A stretch of DNA of 64,000 bases from Williamsia herbipolensis (lineage in GTDB: Bacteria; Actinomycetota; Actinomycetes; Mycobacteriales; Mycobacteriaceae). The notes beneath the pieces were generated by a model, which was given only the letters and a program-made list of their open reading frames with translations, made no database searches and was not told where the DNA came from. Both the position numbers and the translations under genes were made by a program. The stretch covers positions 1 to 64,000 of the forward strand of contig NZ_JXYP01000015.1 in NCBI RefSeq assembly GCF_000964005.1, read 5' to 3'. Numbering within the stretch: position 1 is the stretch's first letter; the number at the start of each line of letters is the position of its first letter. Positions 56,083-64,000 of the stretch are shown here, piece by piece.

Positions 56083-57315
56083 ATGCAGTTCGGTTGGGGC
56101 GACCGCGGGCGTTCACGATGGGTGGCCGCATCGCTGGGGGTGTGCGCGGTGGGCGTGTTGGGCGCCTGCTCGGCCGGAACCGCCGCCCCGACCTACAGCA
56201 ACGCCGTCGGTGCGTCGGCCGGGATCGACGACATGCTGCGTCCGCAGATCTCCGTCACCGGGATCTCGGGTCAGCCGCTCCTCGACCGCGCGGTCGGCGT
56301 CCAGCCCGGTGCTCCGGTGCGCGTGACGTCCCGTTCGGGCCAGCTCACCGACGTCCGGATCCCCAAGGCCGACGGCGGCATGGTCGCCGGCGCCTACAAC
56401 GCCGACCGCACGGTGTGGACCAGCACCGAGCCGTTCGGCTACGACAAGACCTACACACTGTCGGCCGATGTCGCCGGCATCGCCGGGACGAACTCCACCA
56501 AGCTCTCGTTCACGACCCGCGCTCCGAACAACCTGACCCAGGCCTACGTGCTGCCGGACAACAACTCGACGGTCGGGATCGGTCAGCCGGTCGCCGTCCG
56601 CTTCGACGAGCCGATCACCGACCGCAAGGCCGCGCAGAATGCGATCACCGTCACCACCAACCCGCCGGTGGAGGGCGCCTTCTACTGGCTCAGCGACTCC
56701 GAGGTGCGGTGGCGTCCGCAGAACTACTGGCAGCCCGGCACCAAGGTCAACGTCAAGGTGAACACCTACGGGATCGACCTGGGCAACGGACTGTTCGGCC
56801 AGGAGAACCAGAACCTGAACTTCACGATCGGGCGGTCGCTCGTGGCGACGGCCGATGATCGCACCAAGCAGGTGTCGGTGGCCATCAACGGCAAGGTGGT
56901 CCGCACCATCCCCACCTCCATGGGCAAGGACAGCACACCCACCAACCGTGGCGTCTACATCGTCGGTGACCGGCTGCCGTCGATCATCATGGACTCGTCC
57001 ACCTACGGCGTGCCGGTCAACTCTCCCGCGGGGTACCGCGAGACCGTCTACTTCGACACGCAGATGTCCTACAGCGGCATCTACCTGCACGCGGCGCCGT
57101 GGTCGATCTACGCGCAGGGCAACTCCAACGTCAGCAACGGGTGTCTCAACGTCTCACCGGAGAACGCGGAGTGGTTCATGAACACCGCACTGCGCGGCGA
57201 CATCGTCGAGGTCAAGAACACCGTCGGTGACGTCCTGCCCGGTACCGACGGGCTCGGCGACTGGAACATCCCGTGGGACGTGTGGAAGCGCGGCAACGCC
57301 GGAGACCAGTCCTAG
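56083..57315 (+). CDS. ldtB: L,D-transpeptidase, LdtMt2-type lipoprotein
   Basis: A 410-residue secreted enzyme that forms 3-3 cross-links in peptidoglycan. The N-terminus has positive residues, a hydrophobic stretch and a lipobox VLGAC (about 35), so it should be lipid-anchored outside the membrane. Two Ig-like domains (about 50-250) precede the YkuD catalytic domain. The catalytic Cys is C354 in SNGCLN and the His H336 in YLHAAPW, the same numbers as in M. tuberculosis LdtMt2. ATG 56083 has a gggag site; an in-frame upstream ATG at 56050 is less likely since it would spoil the signal peptide spacing. Position matches Rv2518c. Confidence 0.95.
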   Translation: MQFGWGDRGRSRWVAASLGVCAVGVLGACSAGTAAPTYSNAVGASAGIDDMLRPQISVTGISGQPLLDRAVGVQPGAPVRVTSRSGQLTDVRIPKADGGMVAGAYNADRTVWTSTEPFGYDKTYTLSADVAGIAGTNSTKLSFTTRAPNNLTQAYVLPDNNSTVGIGQPVAVRFDEPITDRKAAQNAITVTTNPPVEGAFYWLSDSEVRWRPQNYWQPGTKVNVKVNTYGIDLGNGLFGQENQNLNFTIGRSLVATADDRTKQVSVAINGKVVRTIPTSMGKDSTPTNRGVYIVGDRLPSIIMDSSTYGVPVNSPAGYRETVYFDTQMSYSGIYLHAAPWSIYAQGNSNVSNGCLNVSPENAEWFMNTALRGDIVEVKNTVGDVLPGTDGLGDWNIPWDVWKRGNAGDQS

Positions 57316-57399
57316 CGACCCTTCCCGTCACTGCCATTCCTCAGTGTTACGCTCTGCGTTGACACTGTTGCGGCCGACCGGCCGCGGGAAGGGCACCTG

Positions 57400-58542
57400 A
57401 TGACCGAGCGTTCCCCCTGGGCCACCGACGATCTCGACGACCTGCGTTCCATGACGAGGTCGTTCATGGAGCGCAACGTCGCGCCCAACGTCGACAAGTA
57501 CATCGAGCAGCACCATGTCGATCGCGACCTGTGGAACCAGGCCGGCGAGCTGGGCCTGCTGTGCATGTCGATCCCGGAGGAGTTCGGCGGTGGCGGTGGA
57601 ACGTTCGCCCACGAGTCGGTCCTGATCGAGGAGCAGGCGCGGATCGGCGACTCGTCGTGGGGCGTCAGCCTCCACAACGGCATCATCGCGCACTACCTGC
57701 TGGCGTACGGCTCGCAGGAGCAGAAGGAGCACTGGCTCCCCAAGATGGCCTCGGGTGAGGTCGTGGGCGCGATCGCGATGACCGAGCCGGGCACCGGGTC
57801 GGATCTGCAGGCCATCACCACCAAGGCGATCCGCGACGGCGACGAGTACGTCATCGACGGGTCGAAGACGTTCATCACCAACGGCTCTCAGGCCGACCTG
57901 ATCATCGTCGTCGTCAAGACCGACACCAGTGAGGGCGCGAAGGGGATCTCCCTGGTGCTCGTCGAGGGCGACCGCGAGGGTTTCCGCCGCGGCCGCGTGC
58001 TCGACAAGATCGGCCAGCGCGGACAGGACACCTCCGAGCTGTTCTTCGACGGCGTGCGCGTCCCGACCTCGAACCTCCTCGGCACCGAGGAGGGGCAGGG
58101 ATTCATCCAGCTCATGCAGCAGCTGCCCCAGGAGCGGCTCATCATCGCCGTCGCCTCGGTAGCGGGCATGGAGTCGGCGGTCGCCCAGACCATCGCCTAC
58201 ACCAAGGACCGCAAGGCCTTCGGGCGCCCGGTGTTCGGATTCCAGAACACGAAGTTCACGCTCGCCGAGGCCGCGACCGAGACGCACATCGCGCGGGTGT
58301 TCGTCGACGACTGCATCGTCAAACACCTCGCGGGCAAGCTCGACATCCCGACTGTCGCGATGGCGAAGTGGTGGACCACCGACAAGGCCATGGACGTTCT
58401 CGACGAGTGCCTGCAGCTGTTCGGCGGCTACGGCTACATGAGCGAGTACCCGATCGGTCGCATGTGGGCCGATGCGCGTGTGCAGAAGATCTATGCGGGC
58501 ACCAACGAGATCATGAAGGAGATCATCTCGCGGTCGCTGTGA
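57400..58542 (+). CDS. Acyl-CoA dehydrogenase, long-chain type
   Basis: A 380-residue flavoprotein for the first step of beta-oxidation or a related dehydrogenation. The FAD/acyl signature is AIAMTEPGTGSDLQAI, and CLQLFGGYGYMSEYPIGRMWADARV is the C-terminal signature. At the end YAGTNEIMKE stands where MCAD-like enzymes carry their catalytic Glu (YEGT), so the base is instead probably E245 in QLPQERLIIA, as in LCAD- and IVD-type enzymes. ATG 57400 lies in a run gggcacctg; ends before a strong hairpin. Substrate chain length is inferred only from the LCAD-like pattern. Confidence 0.9.
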   Translation: MTERSPWATDDLDDLRSMTRSFMERNVAPNVDKYIEQHHVDRDLWNQAGELGLLCMSIPEEFGGGGGTFAHESVLIEEQARIGDSSWGVSLHNGIIAHYLLAYGSQEQKEHWLPKMASGEVVGAIAMTEPGTGSDLQAITTKAIRDGDEYVIDGSKTFITNGSQADLIIVVVKTDTSEGAKGISLVLVEGDREGFRRGRVLDKIGQRGQDTSELFFDGVRVPTSNLLGTEEGQGFIQLMQQLPQERLIIAVASVAGMESAVAQTIAYTKDRKAFGRPVFGFQNTKFTLAEAATETHIARVFVDDCIVKHLAGKLDIPTVAMAKWWTTDKAMDVLDECLQLFGGYGYMSEYPIGRMWADARVQKIYAGTNEIMKEIISRSL

Positions 58543-58562
58543 CCGACGGCCGATGATGCATC

Positions 58563-58594
58563 GGGGCGGCTCGACCCACGCGGTCGGCCGCCCC
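58563..58594 (+). terminator. Terminator hairpin after acyl-CoA dehydrogenase
   Basis: Outer stem ggggcggc/gccgcccc (8 bp), one-base bulge, inner stem cgacc/ggtcg (5 bp), loop cacgc. It begins 20 bases after the stop codon. No U-run. Confidence 0.8.
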
Positions 58595-58617
58595 GTGTCG
58601 TGTGACCCCTTCCGTTG

Positions 58618-58637
58618 GATGACAGGTGCCTGTTATC
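58618..58637. promoter_or_regulatory. Candidate MarR operator
   Basis: Nine-base arms GATGACAGG and CCTGTTATC (8 of 9 complementary) are separated by two bases. The repeat lies directly before the MarR gene and covers a possible upstream GTG at 58626, which argues that translation starts at 58647. Probable autoregulatory site that would also control the exporter downstream. Confidence 0.6.
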
Positions 58638-58646
58638 GTCGAAGGC

Positions 58647-59102
58647 GTGTCCCGGCCCGCGCCGAAGTGGAGCAACGAAGACATCGCTGCCCTGCCCGCG
58701 TGGACGCTGGTGCAGGCGTACCACCCGGTTGCACGCCGGTTCTCGGAGATCTTTGCCGCAGAACAGCTCTCGCCGGTGCAGTTCGGTGTCCTGCTCCAGC
58801 TCGAGGCGACGCCCGGCATCAGTCAGGCCGAGCTCGCGAGACGAATACTGGTCCGCCAGCAGAGCATGGCCGAACTCCTCTCCGGTCTCGTCGAGCGTGA
58901 CCTCCTGCGACGAGACGCGGACAATCGACGTGGCCGTGCGATCCCTCTGCATCTCACCGACACGGGCCGACGCCTCGTCGAACGGGCCGGTGACGCGGTC
59001 GCGGAGTTCAACCGCCCCCAGCGGCTCGGTCTCACCGCGGGGGAGGCGGAGCAACTGAACTCGTTGCTGCACAAGTTGATCGACGCGTCCCGCGAATGGT
59101 GA
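58647..59102 (+). CDS. MarR-family transcriptional regulator
   Basis: A 151-residue winged-helix regulator. The helix-turn-helix and wing region is LSPVQFGVLLQLEATPGISQAELARR followed by LVRQQSMAELLSGLVERDLLRRDADNRRGRAIPLHLTDTG (read in two parts), a classic MarR pattern. GTG 58626 is possible but lies inside the near-perfect inverted repeat; GTG 58647 is preferred. It is followed by an MMPL exporter after 40 bases, so it likely represses itself and the exporter until a toxic ligand binds. Confidence 0.88.
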   Translation: MSRPAPKWSNEDIAALPAWTLVQAYHPVARRFSEIFAAEQLSPVQFGVLLQLEATPGISQAELARRILVRQQSMAELLSGLVERDLLRRDADNRRGRAIPLHLTDTGRRLVERAGDAVAEFNRPQRLGLTAGEAEQLNSLLHKLIDASREW

Positions 59103-59142
59103 CGTCGCTGAAGGTCCTGTCGTTACCTCGGACGGAGTTCTG

Positions 59143-61374
59143 ATGGACACTCTCGCTCGTATCGTCGTCGATCGTCGACGCTGGGTCATCGCGGCCTGGG
59201 TCCTGCTCGCCGCGCTCGGCGGGTTCGGTGCCTCGCAGGCGGTCTCGGCCCTGAGCTACGAGTTCAGCCTGCCCGGTCAGTCGGGGTACGAGACCAATGT
59301 CGACATCGTGAAACAGTTCGGGTCCGGCGGCTCGGCCGCGCCGGTGCTGTTGGTGGTCGGGGACCGGGATCGGCCCGCGACCGACGACGAGGGGCAGCGC
59401 GTGGCCGACGCCGCGAGCGCGGCGGTGCCGGGAGCGCGGATCGCCGGCTTCGCCGACGAACCCGCGCTGCGGTCGGCTCGCGGATCGGCCGGGGTGGTGA
59501 TGGTCTACCCCCGGCAGACCGATGGCGCGGAGCCCTACGGTGCCGCGCTGCCGGCGCTGGAGAAGGTCGCGGCCGAGACCTCGGGGCGCCTGGGGGTCCC
59601 GGTCGCGGTGACCGGCGTCGACGCATTGGTGGCCGGCGGTGCGGGCGGGGGAGTCGACATCCTCGCCGAGACCATCTTCGGTGGCGTCGGTGCGCTGGTG
59701 GTGTTGGCCCTGGTCTTCGGGTCGTTCCTCGCCCTGATGCCGATCGCCGTGGCGGCCGCGTCGATCCTCACGACATTCCTCATCCTGTGGGGTCTCACCG
59801 CGATCACCGATGTCTCGTTCATCGTGCAGTACCTCCTCGCGCTCATCGGTCTCGGCGTCGCGATCGATTACGCGCTGTTGATCGTCACCCGATGGCGGGA
59901 GGCCCGGGGTGACGGTCTCGACGACGTCGCCGCCGTTCGACACGCGATCATCACGGCCGGTCGATCCGTGCTGTTCTCCGGGCTCACCGTCGCGGTCAGC
60001 CTGGCTGCCCTCATCGCCCTCCCGGTACCGTTCCTGCGCTCCATCGGGTTCACCGGTCTGCTGATCCCGTTGATCAGTGTCGCGGCATCGCTCACCCTGC
60101 TCCCGGCGTTGCTGGTGGTCGCCGGACGACGGCTGGAATGGCCGCACCGGCGCACCACCGACCCGGACAGTCGGCTGTGGCATCGCGTGGGCACCACGGT
60201 GGTCAAGCGGCGATGGCTCTCGGCGGTGCTGGCCGCAGCCGTCCTGGTGGTGTTGGCGCTCCCGCTGACGGGGCTGAACCTGTCGGATCCGACCAACGAC
60301 TCCCTGGCGTCTCGGGGTGGACCGGCCGCAGCGGCGATCACCGCGGTGCGCGACAGCGGTCTCGGTGCGGGCATCACCAAGCCCGTCGAGGTGCTCACCA
60401 ATTCTCCGGATCGGGTGGTGGACGAGGTCCGGTCGGTACCCGGGGTCGCCGCGGTGATCAGCCCGCCGCAGTGGGCGCGCGGCGATCTCCGGATCGTGGA
60501 CGTGTGGACCCGCGACGACGTCTCGACCACCGAGGGTGCCGATGCGGCGGCGCGCATCCGGACCGTCGCGGAACGGGCGGGCGCATCGGTGGGTGGAGCG
60601 GCGGCGCAGAACGCCGACTTCATCTCCGCCGTGTACGGAAACGCCTGGTGGATAATCGGTCTCATCGTCCTGGTCACGTTCGCCCTCCTCGCGCGGGCTC
60701 TGCGGTCGGTGATCCTCCCGCTCAAGGCGTTGGTGCTCAACGTCGTGTCCCTGGCTGCCGCCTACGGGATCACGGTGTTCATCTGGCAGGACGGGTTCGG
60801 CACCGAGCTGTTGTTCGACCAGCAGTCCTCGGGTGCCATCACGGTGTGGATCCCGATCGCGGTGTTCGCGTTCCTCTTCGGCCTGTCGATGGACTACGAG
60901 GTGTTCCTGCTCAGCCGTATTCGCGAGGAGTACGACGCGGGGGCCGACACCGATTCGGCGACCATTACCGGTGTCACCCGGACAGGTCGACTCGTGACCT
61001 CGGCGGCGCTGATCCTCTTCCTGGCCTTCATCTCCCTGTCCCGGGTGCCGGCCACGGACGTGAAGATCCTCGCCACGGCGCTGGCCCTCGGCATCATCAT
61101 CGACGCCACGATCGTGCGCGGCGTGCTCGCACCGGCGCTGGTCGCGGGGCTGGGTCGGGCCAACTGGTGGGCGCCGTGGGTGCGGTCGCCGCAACGGTCA
61201 CCCGCGGGTGATCCACCGTCGCCCGACGTGCCGCCGTCGGCGGACTCGCCGACCTCCTCGGCGGCGTCGCCGACACCGGCGCTCGCCACCGGACGCCACC
61301 GACACGCGGACGCATCGGATTCGTTCGAGGAGTGGCGTCGCCGGATAGCCGATCGGGAGCACGGGGAGTCGTGA
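59143..61374 (+). CDS. MMPL family transporter
   Basis: A 743-residue RND-type membrane protein in two similar halves, each with one helix, a large periplasmic domain and a five-helix bundle. The proton-relay Asp-Tyr pairs appear as GVAIDYALL (first half) and LSMDYEVFLL (second half), as in MmpL3 and relatives. The C-terminus is a long Pro/Ser/Ala-rich cytoplasmic tail. ATG 59143 is preceded by cggagttctg. Controlled probably by the adjacent MarR regulator. Substrate (drug, lipid or fatty acid) cannot be told; the size is smaller than mycobacterial lipid-exporting MmpLs. Confidence 0.92.
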   Translation: MDTLARIVVDRRRWVIAAWVLLAALGGFGASQAVSALSYEFSLPGQSGYETNVDIVKQFGSGGSAAPVLLVVGDRDRPATDDEGQRVADAASAAVPGARIAGFADEPALRSARGSAGVVMVYPRQTDGAEPYGAALPALEKVAAETSGRLGVPVAVTGVDALVAGGAGGGVDILAETIFGGVGALVVLALVFGSFLALMPIAVAAASILTTFLILWGLTAITDVSFIVQYLLALIGLGVAIDYALLIVTRWREARGDGLDDVAAVRHAIITAGRSVLFSGLTVAVSLAALIALPVPFLRSIGFTGLLIPLISVAASLTLLPALLVVAGRRLEWPHRRTTDPDSRLWHRVGTTVVKRRWLSAVLAAAVLVVLALPLTGLNLSDPTNDSLASRGGPAAAAITAVRDSGLGAGITKPVEVLTNSPDRVVDEVRSVPGVAAVISPPQWARGDLRIVDVWTRDDVSTTEGADAAARIRTVAERAGASVGGAAAQNADFISAVYGNAWWIIGLIVLVTFALLARALRSVILPLKALVLNVVSLAAAYGITVFIWQDGFGTELLFDQQSSGAITVWIPIAVFAFLFGLSMDYEVFLLSRIREEYDAGADTDSATITGVTRTGRLVTSAALILFLAFISLSRVPATDVKILATALALGIIIDATIVRGVLAPALVAGLGRANWWAPWVRSPQRSPAGDPPSPDVPPSADSPTSSAASPTPALATGRHRHADASDSFEEWRRRIADREHGES

Positions 61375-61378
61375 CACA

Positions 61379-61411
61379 GAAATGGGAGGGCCGGTTCGAC
61401 CCTCCCATTTC
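61379..61411. terminator. Terminator hairpin between MMPL gene and tRNA-His
   Basis: A perfect 12-bp stem gaaatgggaggg/ccctcccatttc around a nine-base loop starts four bases after the MMPL stop. The A-run before and T-run after the stem would work in both directions, also ending the minus-strand tRNA-His transcript. Confidence 0.85.
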
Positions 61412-61418
61412 GGTGCGG

Positions 61419-61491
61419 GGTGGATGACGGGACTCGAACCCGCGACAGCCAGGATCACAACCTGGTGCTCTACCAACTGAACTACATCCAC
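61419..61491 (-). tRNA. tRNA-His (GTG anticodon)
   Basis: Minus-strand acceptor arms gtggatg and catccac pair; the anticodon arm ccagg-ttgtgat-cctgg carries GTG. The base before the 5' end is G (complement of 61492) and the discriminator is C, so the extra G-1 typical of tRNA-His is encoded and pairs with C73. CCA is not encoded. Confidence 0.95.
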
Positions 61492-61575
61492 CGTAGGTTC
61501 GGTGTCACCCGGAACCAGGAGCCCACTCTATCCGGTCGTGTGTGGGCAAGACCAATCGGTTTGCGTGTGCGTGTC

Positions 61576-62175
61576 TCAGGCGTCGCCGAGATCGGTCACG
61601 ATCTGGGTGATCACGCTGGTGTCGGGGCCGGGTGCGGGAACGAAGGCGGTCTGGCGGTAGTACTTCAGCTCGCGGATCGATTCGCGGATGTCGGCCAGGG
61701 CGCGGTGCGCGAGGCCCTTCTCGGGCTGGCCGAAGTAGATACGGGGGTACCAGCGCCGGGCGAGTTCCTTGATGGAGCTCACGTCGATCATCCGGTAGTG
61801 CAGGTAGGTGTCCAGGGCGGTCATGTCGCGGGCGATGAAGCCGCGGTCGGTGGCGATCGAGTTGCCGGCCAGCGGCGCCGCGCCCGAGGAGGTGACGTGC
61901 TTGCGGACGTAGTCGAGCACCATCTTCTCGGCTTCGGGGACCGTCACCGTCGACGCCCGGACCTCGTCGGTGAGGCCGGAGGCGGCGTGCATCTTCTTCA
62001 CGACGTCGGGCATGGCGTCGAGGTCGGCGTCGTCGGCGTGGATCACGACGTCGACACCGTCACCGAGGATGTTCAGGTCGCTGTCGGTCACCAGCGCCGC
62101 GATCTCGATCAGCTTGTCGCTCTCGAGCCGCAGACCGGTCATCTCACAGTCGATCCATACGAGTTTGTCCTGCAC
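61576..62175 (-). CDS. orn: Oligoribonuclease
   Basis: A 199-residue DEDDh exonuclease that degrades two- to five-base RNAs, including pGpG. The first acidic pair is in [11 protein letters not shown] (D9, E11), with the third Asp in [11 protein letters not shown] and the final His/Asp in [17 protein letters not shown] 62175 is the start. The gene order tRNA-His - orn on this strand matches mycobacteria (hisT - Rv2511). Confidence 0.95.
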   Translation of the reverse strand: MQDKLVWIDCEMTGLRLESDKLIEIAALVTDSDLNILGDGVDVVIHADDADLDAMPDVVKKMHAASGLTDEVRASTVTVPEAEKMVLDYVRKHVTSSGAAPLAGNSIATDRGFIARDMTALDTYLHYRMIDVSSIKELARRWYPRIYFGQPEKGLAHRALADIRESIRELKYYRQTAFVPAPGPDTSVITQIVTDLGDA

Positions 62176-62267
62176 CCGACAACCTTAGCCAACCCCGGTG
62201 GCGACGCTATGGTGTTGGGCGGACGCATGCCGCCGCCCGGGGGTGCGCCGGGCGGGAGGAACCCACA

Positions 62268-63821
62268 GTGACCGAAGCGACCGACGCACCATCACCCGCC
62301 GCCGAGATCGCCGCGGGCTACCGATTCGAGGGCGCGGCGCTCGAACTCGGTGCGGTCAGCGTCGACGGTGTCATCGATCCGACCGCGCAGGTGCGCATCC
62401 CGCTCGCGATGATGAACCGGCACGGGCTCATCGCCGGCGCCACCGGCACCGGGAAGACGAAGAGTCTCCAGGTGATCGCCGAGCAGCTCTCGGCCGCAGG
62501 GGTTCCGGTCGTGATGGCCGACGTGAAGGGCGACCTGTCGGGTCTGTCGGCACCCGGGCAACCCGGCGACCGGATCACCAAGCGGGCAGCCGAGATCGGG
62601 GACGCGTGGGCCCCTGCGGCACATCCCTGCGAATTCGTCTCGCTCGGCACCGAGGGCATCGGCGTCCCGATCCGCGCGACCATCACCTCGTTCGGGCCCA
62701 TTCTGCTCAGCAAGGTGTTGGGCCTCAACGCAACCCAGGAATCGACACTGGGACTGATCTTCCACTGGGCCGACGGCAAGGGCCTCGCGCTCCTCGATCT
62801 CAAGGACCTGCGGGAGGTCATCGCCCACCTCACCAGCGACGAGGGCAAAGCCGACCTCAAGGGCATCGGTGGGGTCTCGTCTGCGACGGCCGGTGTGATC
62901 CTGCGCGCGCTGACCAACCTCGAGGCCGACGGCGGCGACACCTTCTTCGGCGAACCCGAGATCGAGCCCGGCGACCTGCTGCGTCTCGATCCCGAGGGCA
63001 GGGGCATCATCACCCTGTTCGAGCTGGGTAAGCAGGCCGCACGCCCGGCGCTGTTCTCGACGTTCCTGATGTGGATCCTGGCCGACCTGTTCGAGTTCCT
63101 GCCCGAGGCGGGCGACATCGACAAGCCCAAGCTGGTCTTCATCTTCGACGAGGCGCACCTGTTGTTCAGCGACTCGTCGAAGGCCTTCGTCGAGCAGGTC
63201 GTGCAGACGGTGAAGCTCATCCGCTCGAAAGGCGTGGGTGTGTTCTTCTGCTCGCAGCTGCCGACCGACATCCCCAACGAGGTGCTCTCGCAGCTCGGCG
63301 CCCGCATCCAGCATGCGTTGCGCGCCTTCACCCCTGACGATCAGAAGGCTCTGTCGAAGACGGTGCGGACCTATCCGACATCGACCGCCTACGACCTCGA
63401 GAAGGCGTTGACGTCACTCGGGATCGGCGAGGCGATCGTCACTGTGCTCTCCGAGCGGGGTGCGCCCACACCGGTGGCCTGGACGGTCATCCGGCCTCCG
63501 CGCTCACTGATGGACACCATCGGTGAGCCCGCGATCACCGCCGCGGCCACCGCGAGCCCACTGCATCAGAAATACGGGCAGACCGTCGACCGTGAGTCGG
63601 CGTACGAACTGCTGACCGCGAAAGTTGTTGCCCCCGAGCCCACGCCGCAGGGCACGCCCGCCGCGCCGGCCCCTGCCCCGAAGCCGGCGAAGGACGAACC
63701 GGGGGTGGTCGCCGAGGTGCTCAGCAATCCCGCGGTGAAGAGCTTCATGCGGTCGGCGGGCAGTGCTCTGGGGCGCGAGATCACGCGATCGTTGTTCGGC
63801 GCCGGCAAACGCCGCCGCTGA
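62268..63821 (+). CDS. HerA-like ATPase, DUF853 family
   Basis: A 517-residue P-loop ATPase of the HerA/FtsK superfamily. Walker A is GATGTGKTK (57-65), Walker B is LVFIFDEAHLL (about 291-301), and the C-terminal FFCSQLPTDIPNEVLSQLG supplies the sensor/arginine region. An Ala/Pro/Lys-rich linker (about 455-475) precedes a basic C-terminal tail (SLFGAGKRRR). DUF853 proteins are widespread and of uncertain job, possibly DNA translocation in repair; without a NurA nuclease beside it here, no pairing is indicated. GTG 62268 has a gggagga site. Divergent from orn with 92 bases between. Confidence 0.9.
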   Translation: MTEATDAPSPAAEIAAGYRFEGAALELGAVSVDGVIDPTAQVRIPLAMMNRHGLIAGATGTGKTKSLQVIAEQLSAAGVPVVMADVKGDLSGLSAPGQPGDRITKRAAEIGDAWAPAAHPCEFVSLGTEGIGVPIRATITSFGPILLSKVLGLNATQESTLGLIFHWADGKGLALLDLKDLREVIAHLTSDEGKADLKGIGGVSSATAGVILRALTNLEADGGDTFFGEPEIEPGDLLRLDPEGRGIITLFELGKQAARPALFSTFLMWILADLFEFLPEAGDIDKPKLVFIFDEAHLLFSDSSKAFVEQVVQTVKLIRSKGVGVFFCSQLPTDIPNEVLSQLGARIQHALRAFTPDDQKALSKTVRTYPTSTAYDLEKALTSLGIGEAIVTVLSERGAPTPVAWTVIRPPRSLMDTIGEPAITAAATASPLHQKYGQTVDRESAYELLTAKVVAPEPTPQGTPAAPAPAPKPAKDEPGVVAEVLSNPAVKSFMRSAGSALGREITRSLFGAGKRRR

Positions 63822-63834
63822 GGACGGTCCTGGG

Positions 63835-64000
63835 TCAGTCGCCGAGCTTCTTGTAGAAGCCGCCGACGATCGGGGCCACGATCTTGCGCGGGGTGTACCC
63901 GCCGGCCACCGACATCGCCTTCGACAGGACGCCGGGGACGACGCGCATCTTGTTGCGTGCCAACGCGTCCAGGCTCAGGCGAGCGACGCCGGCACTGTCG
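63835..64000 (-). CDS. Short-chain dehydrogenase, C-terminal fragment (truncated by window)
   Basis: The minus strand reads in one open frame from the window edge to a TGA at 63835-63837, giving about 54 residues: it ends with VARLSLDALARNKMRVVPGVL, then a segment with TPRKIVAPIVGGF and YKKLGD at the C-terminus. This is the pattern of the tail of actinobacterial SDR proteins, in which a basic, Pro-containing end follows ALDALARGR-VVVPG. The catalytic part lies beyond the window. It faces the DUF853 gene head-on with a 13-base gap. Call based on the tail only. Confidence 0.6.
   Translation of the reverse strand, partial: DSAGVARLSLDALARNKMRVVPGVLSKAMSVAGGYTPRKIVAPIVGGFYKKLGD

Overview
This is a gap-free, GC-rich stretch of about 64 kb from a mycolic-acid actinobacterium. 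Gordonia or a close relative in the Mycobacteriales is most likely. The reasons are a single-chain type I fatty acid synthase followed by its own AcpS, the NucS mismatch endonuclease, a GlgE/GlgB glucan pair, an LdtMt2-type L,D-transpeptidase, many GTG starts, and gene order closely matching two blocks of the Mycobacterium tuberculosis chromosome. Genus assignment is inference; no search was run.

Layout. (1) 1-162: 5S rRNA and its terminator, the end of an rRNA operon. (2) 186-23818: a core block matching the Rv1321-Rv1343c order: nucS, a small Cys/His protein, a DivIVA-like coiled-coil protein, methylmalonyl-CoA epimerase, thiolase, a co-chaperone thioredoxin, glgB-glgE, dinG, pncB, clpS, DUF2017, P1 peptidase, rhomboid, murI, a metallo-beta-lactamase-fold phosphodiesterase-like protein, rph, rdgB, DUF3817 and an LprD-like protein. 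Compared with M. tuberculosis as remembered, glgP and mec-cysO-cysM are absent from their expected places. A glutaminase-STAS fusion and a NUDIX hydrolase sit at the left edge. (3) 23897-34731: an accessory block that starts at a tRNA-Leu. It holds an FAD oxidoreductase, a divergent XRE/MmyB regulator with a frameshifted SDR, and a catabolic module. That module comprises amidohydrolase, MIP18-like protein, alcohol dehydrogenase and an ABM-domain protein on the minus strand, and an AcoR/MimR-like regulator, an EthA-like Baeyer-Villiger monooxygenase and an epoxide-hydrolase-like enzyme on the plus strand. The first three enzymes are the usual companions of binuclear-iron propane-type monooxygenases, but no such hydroxylase is present here. 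(4) 34741-43892: FadD15-like acyl-CoA ligase, DEAD-box helicase, a degenerate rhodanese, a 1400-residue SF1 helicase fused to a Vsr-like nuclease domain (the best novelty candidate), and a HIT protein. (5) 43893-64000: a second core block (fas, acpS, TetR, bcp, DUF3618, tRNA-Lys, ldt, acyl-CoA dehydrogenase, MarR with an MMPL exporter, tRNA-His, orn, a HerA-like ATPase) and the tail of a truncated SDR gene at the right edge.

Genes are tightly packed. At least nine adjacent pairs overlap by four bases (GTGA or ATGA), which implies translational coupling: thiamine-binding protein/MFS, MFS/co-chaperone, glgE/glgB, pncB/dinG, DUF2017/peptidase, rhomboid/murI, LprD-like/DUF3817, amidohydrolase/MIP18 and fas/acpS. 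Candidate operators (perfect or near-perfect inverted repeats) stand upstream of a DUF3817 gene, between the XRE regulator and the SDR, in the catabolic divergon, upstream of fas, and upstream of the MarR gene. No CRISPR array, integrase, transposase or complete mobile element was seen.
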